Shown: positions 27,420 to 36,558, counted from the first letter of the stretch. The stretch: 44,446 nucleotides of DNA from Actinomycetes bacterium (GCA_021796455.1 JAKACA010000006.1:1-44446), one strand, 5' to 3'. Notes: generated from the sequence alone by a model not told the origin. Numbers and translations: made by a program.

Positions 27420-27464
27420 CAGCTTCATCAAGGTGCGTCAGCCGGTCCTCAGGGTCGGGCTGCC

Positions 27465-27833
27465 TCACACCCACTGCACGCGGGCCATGGGAGCCTTGTC
27501 CCCCGAGCGCGGACCAAGCTTGAGGATTCGCAGGTAGCCACCCGGCCGATCCTCGTACAAGGGGGCGATCTCGTGAAACAGAGCATGGGCCATGTCCTCG
27601 TCCCTTATGAAGGCTATGACCTGGCGGTAGCTGTGCATGTCCCCCTTGATGGCCTTTGTCACCATCTTCTCTGCGATCGGGCGGAGGGCCTTGGCTTTGG
27701 CCTCTGTCGTGGTCAGCCCCTTGTCGTAGGCCTGATGCGCCGCGATGAGTGAAGCCACCAAGTTGCCCATCATCGCCTTCTGGTGAGCGGCGTCACCACC
27801 GAAGCGGCGAGCCTTGCGCGGAGCCGCGGGCAT
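27465..27833 (-). CDS. rplQ: Ribosomal protein L17
   Basis: L17 of the large subunit, 122 aa, beside the tunnel exit. It starts MPAAPRKARRFGGDAAHQKAM, close to the usual RKLGRxxxHRxAM but with FGGDAAHQKA. TTTEAKAKALRPIAEKMVT and GGYLRILKLGPRSGDKAPMA are standard. The ATG directly abuts the rpoA TAG. It is the last gene of the alpha-operon segment. Confidence 0.96.
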   Translation of the reverse strand: MPAAPRKARRFGGDAAHQKAMMGNLVASLIAAHQAYDKGLTTTEAKAKALRPIAEKMVTKAIKGDMHSYRQVIAFIRDEDMAHALFHEIAPLYEDRPGGYLRILKLGPRSGDKAPMARVQWV

Positions 27834-28775
27834 CTAGATCCCCCCTTCCCGAAGAGCCAGCCCACGTTCGTCGAGCCGCACAAGCACCTCGTCGAGCGAC
27901 TTTTGGCCGAAGTTGGTGATAGAGAGCAGCTCATCTGGAGTCCGCTGGATGAGCTCGCCGACTGTGTTGATCTGAGCGCGCTTGAGACAGTTGCGTGGGC
28001 GCTCCGACAGGTCGAGGTCCTCAATAGGAAGGTCGAGATCGGGAGAGCCGGTCGTCGCGGCCCCGACGTCGCCGAGCTCGAGGCCGTGCCCCTCGTCCGC
28101 GAGCTCCGCTACGAGTGACAAGAGCGAGCGGAGTGTCTGGCCCGCCGATGCAAGTGCCTCGCGCGGGCTGATGGAGCCATCGGTCTCGATGTCGAGCACG
28201 AGCCGGTCGTAGTCAGTCGAGACCTCGACTCGTGTGGGCTCGACGTCGAAGGCGACCCGTCGCACGGGGGAGAAGATGGCATCAACCGGTATGACACCGA
28301 TGGTCGAGGCTGCCTGCTTCCGCTCGGCGGCAACATATCCCTTGCCCCGCTCGACGGTCACGTCCATTGCAAGGCGGCCCTTGCCGTTCACGGTCGCAAG
28401 GTGGAGGTCCGGGTTGAGCACCTCGACATCGGAGGTGAGCTTCAGATCTGCGCCGGTGACGTCGGCCGCGCCCTTGACGTCGACTCGCATGGTCACGGGC
28501 TCGTCCGACTCGCATCGCAGCACGAGATCTTTCAAATTCAAGATGATGTCGCTGACGTCCTCCTTCACCCCCTGGAGGTAGGTGAACTCATGCAGGGCCT
28601 CGTCGAAGCGAACCTGGGTGACGGCAGCACCGGGTATTGAGGACAGGAGTGTCCTTCGGAGCGCGGCACCGAGTGTGCGGCCGAAGCCCGGGTCAAGGGG
28701 CCCAATCGCGAACCGCTGCCGGAATTGGTCGGACTCGCCTAGCGACTCAACGGTCGGACGCTGGATTATGAGCAT
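27834..28775 (-). CDS. rpoA: RNA polymerase alpha subunit
   Basis: The alpha subunit dimer starts RNA polymerase assembly. The N-terminal domain shows IGPLDPGFGRTLGAALRRTLL and SSIPGAAVTQVRFDEALHEF. The C-terminal domain (about residues 240-313), which contacts UP elements and regulators, has CLKRAQINTVGELIQRTPDE and NFGQKSLDEVLVRLDERG. The length of 313 aa is typical. It lies in the rpsM-rpsK-rpsD-rpoA-rplQ order. Confidence 0.98.
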   Translation of the reverse strand: MLIIQRPTVESLGESDQFRQRFAIGPLDPGFGRTLGAALRRTLLSSIPGAAVTQVRFDEALHEFTYLQGVKEDVSDIILNLKDLVLRCESDEPVTMRVDVKGAADVTGADLKLTSDVEVLNPDLHLATVNGKGRLAMDVTVERGKGYVAAERKQAASTIGVIPVDAIFSPVRRVAFDVEPTRVEVSTDYDRLVLDIETDGSISPREALASAGQTLRSLLSLVAELADEGHGLELGDVGAATTGSPDLDLPIEDLDLSERPRNCLKRAQINTVGELIQRTPDELLSITNFGQKSLDEVLVRLDERGLALREGGI

Positions 28776-28806
28776 TGGTTACTGGGCTCCTTAGACGGCT
28801 TGGCTG

Positions 28807-29433
28807 CTACTTGGAGTACAGCTCGACGATGAGCTGCTCTCGCACCTGGGTATCGATCTGCTCGCGTAGTGGAACTGCCAGGACGCGCACCGAGTTGCCC
28901 CCTCCGGCCACTTCCAGCCAAGCAGGTGGTCTGCGGTCGAGCGTGTCCTGGTTGTGGCGGATGACGATGAAATCACGGGCCTTCTCGTTGAGCTCGATCA
29001 CGTCGGACTGTCGCACGCGGTAGCTCGGGATCGTCACGCGCTTCCCGTTCACGCGGACGTGCCCGTGCCGGACGAACTGGCGAGCCTGGTTCCTGCTGGC
29101 ACCCCAACCGGCCCGGAACACGATGTTGTCGAGGCGGAGCTCGAGCATGCGGAGAAGGTTCTCGCCAGCGATGCCGTCCTGGCGGTTCGCCTCCCCATAG
29201 GTGTTGGCAAACTGCTTCTCGAGCACCCCGTAGATCCGCCGCGTCTTCTGCTTCTCGCGCAGCTGGGTGTTGTACTCGGAACCCTGGCGGAGCCTGTCAC
29301 GCCCGTGCTCGCCGGGCGGGTTGGGCCGCCGCTCGACGGGGCAGCGTGCGGTGTCGCACTTCGCACCTTTTAAGTAGAGCTTTGTCTTGTCGCGCCGGCA
29401 AAGGCGGCAGACTGGGCCGGTGTATCGAGCCAT
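28807..29433 (-). CDS. rpsD: Ribosomal protein S4 (zinc-binding form)
   Basis: S4 initiates small-subunit assembly on 16S rRNA. The 208-aa protein has four N-terminal cysteines (CRLC, then CDTARC) that form a zinc site, marking the C+ paralogue. The S4 RNA-binding domain includes [20 protein letters not shown] and [11 protein letters not shown]. It lies between rpsK and rpoA. Confidence 0.97.
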   Translation of the reverse strand: MARYTGPVCRLCRRDKTKLYLKGAKCDTARCPVERRPNPPGEHGRDRLRQGSEYNTQLREKQKTRRIYGVLEKQFANTYGEANRQDGIAGENLLRMLELRLDNIVFRAGWGASRNQARQFVRHGHVRVNGKRVTIPSYRVRQSDVIELNEKARDFIVIRHNQDTLDRRPPAWLEVAGGGNSVRVLAVPLREQIDTQVREQLIVELYSK

Positions 29434-29462
29434 GGGTGTCTCGTGCTCCTCAGGTTCGCCGC

Positions 29463-29864
29463 TCAGACACGACGCCGCTTCTTGGGGCGACAGCCGTTGT
29501 GAGGGATAGGGGTTACGTCCTTGATGCCGACGACCTCGATACCGACGGTCGAAAGCGATCGTATTGCGGTCTCACGCCCCGAGCCGGGCCCTCTCACGAG
29601 CACATCCACACGCCGCACCCCGTGCTCCATCGCCCGCTTCGCGCACTGCTCGGCCGCCATCTGGGCAGCAAATGGAGTCGACTTTCTGGATCCCTTGAAG
29701 CCGACGTTGCCGGCAGACGCCCAAGACAGGACGTTGCCCTCCTGGTCGGTGATAGAGACGATCGTGTTGTTGAAGGAGCTCTTGATGTGGGCAACGCCGT
29801 AGGTGACGTTCTTGCGCTCGCGGCGCCTCGGCCGCCGGCCGCCTGGCTTCGTGGTCTTTGCCAT
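29463..29864 (-). CDS. rpsK: Ribosomal protein S11
   Basis: S11 of the small-subunit platform, 133 aa. It shows [42 protein letters not shown] and [15 protein letters not shown], with the C-terminus [12 protein letters not shown]. Its ATG overlaps the rpsM stop as TGATG. Confidence 0.97.
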   Translation of the reverse strand: MAKTTKPGGRRPRRRERKNVTYGVAHIKSSFNNTIVSITDQEGNVLSWASAGNVGFKGSRKSTPFAAQMAAEQCAKRAMEHGVRRVDVLVRGPGSGRETAIRSLSTVGIEVVGIKDVTPIPHNGCRPKKRRRV

Positions 29865-30244
29865 CAGTGCTTACGTACCTTCTTCTTGCCGGCGACCGTC
29901 TTCTTCGGTCCCTTGCGGGTTCTGGCATTGGTGTGGGTGCGCTGACCGTGAACCGGCAGCCCCCGGCGGTGCCGGATGCCCTGATAGCACCCGATCTCCA
30001 TCTTCCGCTTGATGTCTTGGGCCACGTCGCGTCGAAGATCGCCCTCGACCTTCAAGTTGGTGTCGATATAGGTTCGCAGCCGCGCGACTTCCTCGTCGGT
30101 CAGCTCACGCACTCTCGTCCCCGAATCGATACCGGTCGCCTCGCACACGTGCTGAGACGTCGTCCGACCGATCCCGTAGATATAGGTGAGCGAGATCTCG
30201 AGCCGCTTCTCGCGCGGGATGTCGACCCCTGAGATGCGTGCCAT
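29864..30244 (-). CDS. rpsM: Ribosomal protein S13
   Basis: S13 contacts the large subunit and tRNA from the 30S head. The protein starts [30 protein letters not shown] and the basic C-terminus [20 protein letters not shown] are standard. The ORF track extends to 30322 over rpmJ, but the ATG at 30244 (126 aa) is the homologous start and lies two bases after the rpmJ stop. Confidence 0.97.
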   Translation of the reverse strand: MARISGVDIPREKRLEISLTYIYGIGRTTSQHVCEATGIDSGTRVRELTDEEVARLRTYIDTNLKVEGDLRRDVAQDIKRKMEIGCYQGIRHRRGLPVHGQRTHTNARTRKGPKKTVAGKKKVRKH

Positions 30245-30246
30245 GA

Positions 30247-30360
30247 TCAGCCCTGCCGCTGCTTGTGCCGCGGGTTCTCGCAGATGACCATCACGACTCC
30301 GTGTCGCCTGATCACCTTGCACTTCTCACATATTGCCTTGACGCTCGGTCGCACCTTCAC
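30247..30360 (-). CDS. rpmJ: Ribosomal protein L36 (zinc-binding form)
   Basis: L36 is the smallest large-subunit protein, 37 aa. It reads [20 protein letters not shown] and ends [10 protein letters not shown]. The CxxC, later Cys and His form the zinc site of the C+ type. The start is GTG at 30360 with GGGA eight bases upstream. The ORF track extends the frame to 30486, but that stretch is not homologous. It sits between infA and rpsM as usual. Confidence 0.95.
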   Translation of the reverse strand: MKVRPSVKAICEKCKVIRRHGVVMVICENPRHKQRQG

Positions 30361-30492
30361 CCTTGCCGTCCCTTGTTCCCGGTTAGTTTCCTCTGCGAGC
30401 CAGGTGCCGGGCACCGAGCTCATGACATTCAATGGGTAGCCAATCTCCGGCCGCGCCAGCCGGCTCTCATCGCTGTCACCACTCACCTGTGT
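30361..30492. other. infA-rpmJ spacer
   Basis: 132 nt, unusually long for this tightly packed cluster. It is open in the rpmJ frame from a GTG at 30486. A small hairpin GGTGC-CCG-GCACC on the minus strand lies near 30410. I see no gene or clear signal. Confidence 0.4.
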
Positions 30493-30717
30493 TCACTTGT
30501 ACCTGTAGGTGATCCGACCCCGGTTGAGGTCATACGGCGTTATCTCAACTTGAACACGATCACCAGGGAGGATCCGAATTCGGTGCATCCGCATCTTCCC
30601 GGAGCTGTGGGCCAGCACCTTGTGCCCGTTCTCGAGCTCTACACGGAACATCGCGTTCGGTAGCGGTTCCACAACCGTGCCTTCCAGCACGATCGCGTCC
30701 TCCTTTGGCTTTGGCAG
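30493..30717 (-). CDS. infA: Translation initiation factor IF-1
   Basis: IF-1 binds the 30S A site during initiation. The OB-fold reads [39 protein letters not shown] and [14 protein letters not shown]. The ORF track starts at GTG 30690, giving 65 aa and losing the conserved MAKxxDxI opening. In frame upstream the codons read PKPKEDAI, matching the family N-terminus, and begin at a CTG at 30717 preceded by GGAGA. I prefer CTG (74 aa), although the GTG has its own good GGAGG eight bases upstream. The usual HISGKM is HSSGKM here. Confidence 0.93.
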   Translation of the reverse strand: MPKPKEDAIVLEGTVVEPLPNAMFRVELENGHKVLAHSSGKMRMHRIRILPGDRVQVEITPYDLNRGRITYRYK

Positions 30718-30886
30718 TTGACTCTCCAGGGTTCGTCGGTGGTAGCTTCGGCGCGAAAGACACTCGGGCTATCGAGGGCTTCCGCAAGAACCGGAGCGAC
30801 CGCGCGAACACGACCGCCCTCGGGCCCCACAAGCATAGCCGCCAACCGGCACCACTGCGAGCGGCCTGGAGGATCCTCGTCGGCTA
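30718..30886. promoter_or_regulatory. map-infA spacer, probable promoter region
   Basis: 169 nt without a supported gene. The minus strand has TATGCT at 30837-30832, a good actinobacterial -10 hexamer, about 110 nt before infA; no convincing -35 is seen. A GAGGATCCTC palindrome lies near 30870. An internal promoter for infA-rpmJ-rpsM onward is plausible. Confidence 0.4.
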
Positions 30887-31624
30887 CTAGATGGTCAGGA
30901 CCTCCGGTCCGGCGTCGGTCACCGCGATCGTGTGCTCGAAGTGGGCTGAGAGACCCCCGTCGGCCGTCACTACGCTCCAACCGTCTGCCAGCTCGACGGT
31001 CTCGGGACCTCCGACGTTGACCATTGGCTCGATCGCGAAGACGTTGCCGACCTTGACTCTCGGTCCGGGCGTGCCGGGCCAGTAGTTGGGAACCTGCGGC
31101 TCCTCATGCATCTCTGTCCCAATGGCGTGGCCGACGTAGTTGCGAACCACCGAGTATCCTGCCGCCTCCGCGACGTCCTGGACCGCTCTACCCACCTCGT
31201 GCAACCTGTTACCATCTCGCAGCTGCTCGATCCCCTTCCACAAGCTTGCCTCGGTGACCTCCATCAGGCGGAGCGCCTCTTGCGACACCTCGCCGACCGG
31301 GGCTGTGTATGCGGCATCGCCGTGGTACCCCTCGACGATGGCACCACAGTCGACCGAGATGATGTCGCCCTCGACGAGCACGAGATCGGACGGGATCCCG
31401 TGCACGATCATGTCGTTGGGCGAAGTGCACACTGTGGCCGGAAAGCCGTGATAGTTGAGAAAGTTCGATCGCGCTCCACGTCGCTCGAGCACCTCGCGCG
31501 AGACGGCGTCGATCTGGCGGGTAGTGATGCCGGGGCGGATGATCGCACGAGTCTTCTCGTGAATCTCCGCGACGACCTTTCCGGCTTTGCGCATCTTCGC
31601 GATCTCTTCCGGGCTTCGTCTCAA
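30887..31624 (-). CDS. map: Methionine aminopeptidase, type I
   Basis: Map removes the initiator Met from nascent proteins. The five metal ligands are visible: Asp in SVDCGAIV, Asp in GDAAYT, His in VGHAIGTEMHEEP, Glu in AIEPMVN and Glu in HFEHTIAVT. The length of 245 aa is typical for the form without an N-terminal zinc domain. The start is TTG, overlapping the adk stop as TTGA. Confidence 0.96.
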   Translation of the reverse strand: MRRSPEEIAKMRKAGKVVAEIHEKTRAIIRPGITTRQIDAVSREVLERRGARSNFLNYHGFPATVCTSPNDMIVHGIPSDLVLVEGDIISVDCGAIVEGYHGDAAYTAPVGEVSQEALRLMEVTEASLWKGIEQLRDGNRLHEVGRAVQDVAEAAGYSVVRNYVGHAIGTEMHEEPQVPNYWPGTPGPRVKVGNVFAIEPMVNVGGPETVELADGWSVVTADGGLSAHFEHTIAVTDAGPEVLTI

Positions 31625-32424
31625 GAGCCAGCCCCTCCTGGCCGACCACTAGGCTCTGCGGCAGGGTCCGGTCCGCTACCAATGCCCGCGCTCGCGCTCG
31701 TCGCGCCGGCCCTGCCCGCGCTCGTCATGCCCGAAGTCCGCAACGGCGCGCTGAAGCCACCTGTAGCTGCTCGGTGATCGTCGATGGCACGGATCAGGCG
31801 GTCCGACACTGTCTCGGGGCTGCCAACGCCCGATACCGAGACAAGCTTGTGCGCTCTGCGGTACCAGGCGATCAAGGGCTGGGTCTGCTGTTCGTACAGG
31901 TCGAGACGACGATGGATGGCGGCCTCGGTGTCGTCCTCGCGGTGGATCACCTCGCCGCCGCAGGCATCGCAGATCCAAGCGATACGGGGCGGTGCCGCGG
32001 TCGAATAGATTGCGGCACAGTCCTCACAGACGCGCCGGCTGGCGAGGCGGCGCAGCACGAGCGGGGTCGGAACGACGATGTTGATCGCGAGGTCCAGGCT
32101 CGCCGGTACGAGCAGGTCGTCGAGGCCCTCTGCCTGGGCGACAGTGCGGGGGAAGCCGTCGAGCACGAAACCGCGTGTCCTCGTGTCGTCCTGGTCCAGA
32201 CGCTGGGCAACCATCTTGAGCACCACCTCGTCCGGGATGAGCTCACCTGTGTCCATATAGCTCTGGGCTTCGACCCCGAGCGCGGTGCCGGCCTTGGTCT
32301 CACCTCGCAACATGTCGCCTGTGGAGATGTGCGGGATGACATAGTGGTGCGACAGGCGCACGCATTGTGTCCCTTTTCCTGCCCCCTGCTTTCCGAGGAC
32401 GACGAGCCTTCCGCCCGGTATCAC
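31621..32424 (-). CDS. adk: Adenylate kinase
   Basis: Adk interconverts AMP + ATP and 2 ADP. Walker A is VLGKQGAGKGTQ, with KQ in place of the usual PP. HISTGDMLR and GFVLDGFPRT are AMP-site motifs. The lid carries four cysteines (CEDC and CDAC), a zinc-type lid. About 45 residues at the C-terminus (SAGRAGATSASAGIG and beyond) are low complexity and outside the normal fold. The GTG start abuts the secY TAA. Its place after secY is standard. Confidence 0.95.
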   Translation of the reverse strand: MIPGGRLVVLGKQGAGKGTQCVRLSHHYVIPHISTGDMLRGETKAGTALGVEAQSYMDTGELIPDEVVLKMVAQRLDQDDTRTRGFVLDGFPRTVAQAEGLDDLLVPASLDLAINIVVPTPLVLRRLASRRVCEDCAAIYSTAAPPRIAWICDACGGEVIHREDDTEAAIHRRLDLYEQQTQPLIAWYRRAHKLVSVSGVGSPETVSDRLIRAIDDHRAATGGFSAPLRTSGMTSAGRAGATSASAGIGSGPDPAAEPSGRPGGAGS

Positions 32425-33714
32425 TTACTGCAGGAAGCCCTCGTAGTTGCGCATCATCAGCTGGCTGTCTATCTGCTTCATCGTCTCGAGGGCGACTCCT
32501 ACGGAGATGAGCAGCGTGGTCCCGAAAAACGGGATCTGAGTGATGTGCACGGTGGCGAGGATCACCGACGGGAGCAGAGCGACGATCGCCAGGAACAGGC
32601 TCCCGGGCAGCGTCAACCGGTTGAGGATACGAGAGAGGTACCGCTCAGTCGGCCTTCCAGGCCGAAAGCCCGGGATGTAGCCGCCCTGCTTCTGTATCTG
32701 GTCAGCCTGCTGATACGGGTCGAACGTCACGTGAACATAAAAGAAGGTGAACACGACTATCAAGAAGCCGTAGAGGATGAGGTACGCGCTGTCGGTCCCG
32801 CCCGAGAGGTTCGCCTGCACCCAGTTCCGAAAGCCTGCCGAGGGCACGACGTTGGAGATGAGGATCGGGATGTAGAGGAGCGAGTTGGCGAAGATGATCG
32901 GGATAACCCCGGCGGCGTTGACCTTCATCGGTATATAGGTGCTCTGCCCCTGATAGACGCGACGACCCTGGAGGCGTTTGGCGAAAGTCACCGGGATACG
33001 TCTTTGACCCTGCTCCATGAACACGATGGCCACGAGAAGCAGGACGCAGACGATGATGATGAGGATGAGGAAGGGCCAGCCTTTGTCCTGCTTGATGAAC
33101 TCCCCGTAGATCGGGATGGCGCTGATCACGTTGGAGAAGATGAGGATCGACATGCCGTTGCCGATGCCCCGTTGAGTGATCAGCTCAGCCAGCCACATGA
33201 CGAAGGCGGTACCCGCGGTCAGGACCAGGATCATGAAGAGGATATGAGGTGCGTTGAAGTACTTGTTCTCGATGATAGAGGTGTGGGTCGAGAACAGGTC
33301 TCCTGAGTGGAAGAGAAACACGAGCCCCGCGCTCTGCATGATCGCGAGCGACACCGTCAGGTACCTCGTCGCCTGAGTCAACTTACGCTGGCCGACTGCT
33401 CCCTGGTCGCGCCATTGCATGAACTTCGGGATCACTCCGGTGAGCAGCTGGATGATGATCGACGAAGTTATATACGGCATGATCCCGAGCCCGAGGATCG
33501 CGGCACGCGACAGTCCCGTCCCCGCGAACAGGCTCAGGTAGCCAAGGATGCCGCCCGAACGCGCGGAGGCGTTTATGCCCTCGAGCGCGGCAAAGTGGAT
33601 CCCCGGAACCGGGATGCTGATTCCGAGCTGGTAGATCGCGACGACAAGGATCGTGAACAGGATCTTGTTACGCAGGTCTGCGACCCGAACCAAGTTGCGC
33701 AGGCTTGCGAGCAT
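32425..33714 (-). CDS. secY: Preprotein translocase subunit SecY
   Basis: SecY forms the protein-conducting channel in the membrane. The protein begins MLASLRNLVRVADLRNKILF, has ten hydrophobic segments, the plug-region motif GGILGYLSLFAG, and the cytoplasmic loop GQRRIPVTFAKRLQGRR. YIPGFRPGRPTERYL is the conserved later loop. The ORF track starts at 33738; the ATG at 33714 has GGAGGAG just upstream and is preferred (429 aa). Confidence 0.97.
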   Translation of the reverse strand: MLASLRNLVRVADLRNKILFTILVVAIYQLGISIPVPGIHFAALEGINASARSGGILGYLSLFAGTGLSRAAILGLGIMPYITSSIIIQLLTGVIPKFMQWRDQGAVGQRKLTQATRYLTVSLAIMQSAGLVFLFHSGDLFSTHTSIIENKYFNAPHILFMILVLTAGTAFVMWLAELITQRGIGNGMSILIFSNVISAIPIYGEFIKQDKGWPFLILIIIVCVLLLVAIVFMEQGQRRIPVTFAKRLQGRRVYQGQSTYIPMKVNAAGVIPIIFANSLLYIPILISNVVPSAGFRNWVQANLSGGTDSAYLILYGFLIVVFTFFYVHVTFDPYQQADQIQKQGGYIPGFRPGRPTERYLSRILNRLTLPGSLFLAIVALLPSVILATVHITQIPFFGTTLLISVGVALETMKQIDSQLMMRNYEGFLQ

Positions 33715-33754
33715 GCCTTCTCCTCCGCCGCCCCCCAACGGGCAGCCTTAGCGT

Positions 33755-33780
33755 GCGAGATGCCCAGGCGGGCGTCTCGC
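33755..33780 (-). other. Hairpin between rplO and secY
   Basis: GCGAGACGCCC-GCCT-GGGCATCTCGC on the minus strand gives an 11-bp stem with one mismatch and a 4-nt loop, directly after the rplO stop. There is no T-tract. It could attenuate or process the transcript between the ribosomal genes and secY. Confidence 0.6.
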
Positions 33781-33784
33781 AACC

Positions 33785-34273
33785 CTAGCGGTTGGCGAGT
33801 GCGTTCCCCTTGGCAGGCGGACGCCTGTCCCCAAATGGCTTGGCCACGACAACGGCGCTGCCTCCGGCAGCTTCGATCGCCGTCTTGGCAGAGCGCGAGA
33901 ACGCGTGGGCCGAGACCTTCACGGGACGTCTGAGCGCGCCCCCGCCCAGGACCTTGACCAGCCCCTGGTGGTGGACGATACCCGCGCCCTTGAGGCTCTC
34001 GGGTGTGACCTCGCTCTCCTCGAGTGACTCGAGAACATCGAGGTTGACTACGTTGTACTCGATGCGAAACGGGTTCGCGAAGCCCCGAAGCTTGGGGATC
34101 CGCTGGGTCAGGGGCAGCTGCCCGCCCTCGAAACCCGGCTTGACGGTGTCTCGGGCCTTGGCGCCCTTGGTACCACGGCCGGCAGTCTTGCCGCCCTTGC
34201 CGGCGATCCCTCGGGCAACCCGTCGCTTCTGCTTGTGCGCGCCCTCGGCCGGAACCAGATCGTGAACCTTCAT
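33785..34273 (-). CDS. rplO: Ribosomal protein L15
   Basis: L15 of the large subunit, 162 aa. It reads KVHDLVPAEGAHKQKRRVARG, GKGGKTAGRGTKGAKAR, FEGGQLPLTQRIPKLRGF, and has the usual C-terminal domain. Its ATG overlaps the rpmD stop by 4 nt. Confidence 0.96.
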   Translation of the reverse strand: MKVHDLVPAEGAHKQKRRVARGIAGKGGKTAGRGTKGAKARDTVKPGFEGGQLPLTQRIPKLRGFANPFRIEYNVVNLDVLESLEESEVTPESLKGAGIVHHQGLVKVLGGGALRRPVKVSAHAFSRSAKTAIEAAGGSAVVVAKPFGDRRPPAKGNALANR

Positions 34274-34473
34274 CGGCCTGCCTCCGCTCCTGTCGCGACT
34301 TCTGCCACCTCGACGAGATGAGGAACGCGACCGATCATCCCGCGAATCTCGGGCCTGTCTGGAAGGACGTTCGACTTTCCGATCCGCCCGAGGCCGAGTG
34401 CCCGCAGCGTCCCCCGGTGCTTGGGCTTCTGGCCGATAGCGGAGCGAACTTGGGTGACGATCAGCTCTGCCAC
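34270..34473 (-). CDS. rpmD: Ribosomal protein L30
   Basis: L30 of the large subunit, 67 aa. It shows LIVTQVRSAIGQKPKHRGTL and LGLGRIGKSNVLPDRPEIRGM, then VPHLVEVAEV. The short C-terminal tail (ATGAEAGR) is beyond the core. It lies between rpsE and rplO as in the spc cluster. Confidence 0.96.
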   Translation of the reverse strand: MAELIVTQVRSAIGQKPKHRGTLRALGLGRIGKSNVLPDRPEIRGMIGRVPHLVEVAEVATGAEAGR

Positions 34474-34474
34474 C

Positions 34475-35029
34475 TCAGCTCGCCTCCACGACAGCCGCGA
34501 CGCGGCCGAGACGCCGGCGCTCGTCGTAGGCGCGCAGCACTCCGGCGGGCGTCACTTCCTCGGGTGACTTGCCCCGCAGGCGCGCCACTTCCTCCGGGCG
34601 GCGAAGGCTCCTCAGGCCGTCGACAGTCGCGTGTGCCACGTTGATGGCGTTCGAGGTGCCGAGAGACTTCGCCACCACATCGTGGATCCCGGCCATCTCG
34701 AGGATGGCGCGGGCAGCGCCGCCGGCTATAACCCCGGTACCGGGAGCCGCCGGCTTGAGGAGAATGCGGCCGGCTCCTGCGTGGCCGATGATCGGATGGG
34801 TGATCGTAGAGCCGGCAAGCGGGACATCTATCAGGTTCTTTCGCGCCTCGTCGATGCCTTTTTGCACGGCAAGACCTGCCTCCTTCGCCTTGCCGTAGCC
34901 GAGGCCAACCCGGCCGTTGCCGTCCCCGATCACCATGAGGGCCGTGAATGAGAACCTCCGCCCACCTTTGACCACCTTGGCGACGCGGTTGACCTTGATC
35001 GTCCGCTCCTCGTACTGGGAATCAGCCAT
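34475..35029 (-). CDS. rpsE: Ribosomal protein S5
   Basis: S5 takes part in decoding accuracy. The 184-aa protein has INRVAK-like [57 protein letters not shown] and [22 protein letters not shown]-type sequence. The C-terminal 25 residues form a short extension. Its ATG abuts the rplR stop. Confidence 0.97.
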   Translation of the reverse strand: MADSQYEERTIKVNRVAKVVKGGRRFSFTALMVIGDGNGRVGLGYGKAKEAGLAVQKGIDEARKNLIDVPLAGSTITHPIIGHAGAGRILLKPAAPGTGVIAGGAARAILEMAGIHDVVAKSLGTSNAINVAHATVDGLRSLRRPEEVARLRGKSPEEVTPAGVLRAYDERRRLGRVAAVVEAS

Positions 35030-35392
35030 CTACAGCTCCAATCCGGCTTCGCGCGCGGCGGCTGCCAGCGCAGCCACCCTGCCGTGGTAGCGGGCGCCGC
35101 CACGGTCGAACACGACTCTCGTGATACCCGCGGCAAGAGCCCTCTCGGCCACGATACGGCCGACCTCGGCTGCAGCCGCCGTGTTGCCAGTGCCCGCGGA
35201 GCTTGGAGCCGCGCCGAGCGTGGAGGCCGATGCCAGCGTAGTCCCGGCCACATCGTCGATCACCTGGGCGACGATGTGGCGGTTCGACCGGAACACCGCG
35301 AGGCGCGGTCGCTCCGGAGTCCCGACCACCTTCTGGCGGACGCGCCGGTGCCGACGCTGTTTCAACTCATGTGTCTTGGTCCTCTTGGCCAT
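35030..35392 (-). CDS. rplR: Ribosomal protein L18
   Basis: L18 binds 5S rRNA. The 120-aa protein has [40 protein letters not shown] and [21 protein letters not shown]. It lies two bases after rplF. Confidence 0.97.
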   Translation of the reverse strand: MAKRTKTHELKQRRHRRVRQKVVGTPERPRLAVFRSNRHIVAQVIDDVAGTTLASASTLGAAPSSAGTGNTAAAAEVGRIVAERALAAGITRVVFDRGGARYHGRVAALAAAAREAGLEL

Positions 35393-35394
35393 GG

Positions 35395-35934
35395 CTACTT
35401 GGCCGCCTTCCCTGCCTTGCGCCTCACAACCTCACCCACGTACCGCACGCCCTTGCCCTTGTAGGGCTCGGGCTTGCGGATCTTGCGGATATCGGCCGCT
35501 ACTTGGCCGACAAGCTCTTTGTCAATACCCCGGACAATAATGCGCGTGGGGGCTGGCACCTCGAAGGAGATGCCCTCCGGCGCGTCCACGACAACTGGGT
35601 GGCTGAAGCCGAGCGCCAGCTCGAGCTGGTCTGGAGCCTTGGCCGTGGCCCTGTAACCGACACCTACGATGTCCAGATCCTTCGTGTAACCCGCCGTCAC
35701 TCCCGTCACCATGTTCGCGACGAGCGAGCGGGTAAGGCCGTGCAGCGCCCTGTTGTGACGTTGGTCGTCAGGACGCGTCACGACAATGGTCGACTCTTCG
35801 TGCCTAAGCGTTATCTCACCGGGAAGCTGCCTTTGCAGCTGTCCCTGTGGACCTTTCACGAGGACGCTTCGGCCGGCGAGAGTCACCTCTACGCCGGGCG
35901 GGACCGGGATCGGGTTTCTTCCTATTCGTGACAC
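35395..35934 (-). CDS. rplF: Ribosomal protein L6
   Basis: L6 of the large subunit, 179 aa with the two repeated L6 domains. It begins [16 protein letters not shown] and has LVKGPQGQL and [20 protein letters not shown]. The conserved end is [20 protein letters not shown]. The start is GTG. Confidence 0.97.
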   Translation of the reverse strand: MSRIGRNPIPVPPGVEVTLAGRSVLVKGPQGQLQRQLPGEITLRHEESTIVVTRPDDQRHNRALHGLTRSLVANMVTGVTAGYTKDLDIVGVGYRATAKAPDQLELALGFSHPVVVDAPEGISFEVPAPTRIIVRGIDKELVGQVAADIRKIRKPEPYKGKGVRYVGEVVRRKAGKAAK

Positions 35935-35944
35935 TCAGCGCACC

Positions 35945-36349
35945 TCACCAGACATAGCACAGCACCTCGCCGCCTACTTTGGCCTGACGTGCCTCGCGGT
36001 CAGTCATCAGCCCCTGACTGGTGGAGAGCACGGCGACGCCGAGGCCGCCGAGCACGCGCGGAAGATGGTCGGCGCGCACGTATATGCGCAGACCAGGCTT
36101 CGACACCCGCTTCAAGCCGCCTATTACCCGAGCCCGCTCCCCTGTGTACTTGAGCTCGATCTCGAGCACGCGGCCCGGCCGTTTCGGGTCAGCCGTCGAG
36201 GAGAAGCCGGCAATGTAGCCCTCGCGCTCGAGGATCACTGCCAACGCCTCCTTGAGCTTCGAGCTGGGCATGACCACGGTGTCGTGCATGGCGACGTTCG
36301 CGTTGCGAACCCGCGTGAGCATGTCGGCGATCGGATCGGTCATTGTCAT
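35945..36349 (-). CDS. rpsH: Ribosomal protein S8
   Basis: S8 binds the central domain of 16S rRNA. The 134-aa protein has [39 protein letters not shown] and the ending [17 protein letters not shown] lies six bases before the first ATG, so that start is used rather than the second Met. Confidence 0.97.
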   Translation of the reverse strand: MTMTDPIADMLTRVRNANVAMHDTVVMPSSKLKEALAVILEREGYIAGFSSTADPKRPGRVLEIELKYTGERARVIGGLKRVSKPGLRIYVRADHLPRVLGGLGVAVLSTSQGLMTDREARQAKVGGEVLCYVW

Positions 36350-36365
36350 CGACTGTCTCCTCCCC

Positions 36366-36551
36366 TCACCAGCTGGCCTTGGTGACGCCGGGCACTTCGC
36401 CGGCGTGTACGAGCTCGCGCAGGCATATGCGGCAAAGCCCGAACTTGCGGAGGACAGCCCGTGGCCGGCCGCAGCGCCGACAGCGCGTGTAGCCCCGCAC
36501 CTTGAACTTCGGTGTGCGTTCCTGCTTCTCGATTAGTGCCTTCTTGGCCAT
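36366..36551 (-). CDS. rpsN: Ribosomal protein S14, zinc-binding type Z
   Basis: S14 of the 30S head, 61 aa. [20 protein letters not shown] is the four-cysteine zinc ribbon of the short C+ form. The end [15 protein letters not shown] is standard. It lies between rplE and rpsH. Confidence 0.97.
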   Translation of the reverse strand: MAKKALIEKQERTPKFKVRGYTRCRRCGRPRAVLRKFGLCRICLRELVHAGEVPGVTKASW

Positions 36552-36558
36552 GGCCGCT

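Noticed and set aside
31774-33306. 510-aa plus-strand ORF
   Set aside because: It is antisense to secY and adk and has a charged, repetitive composition typical of a shadow frame.
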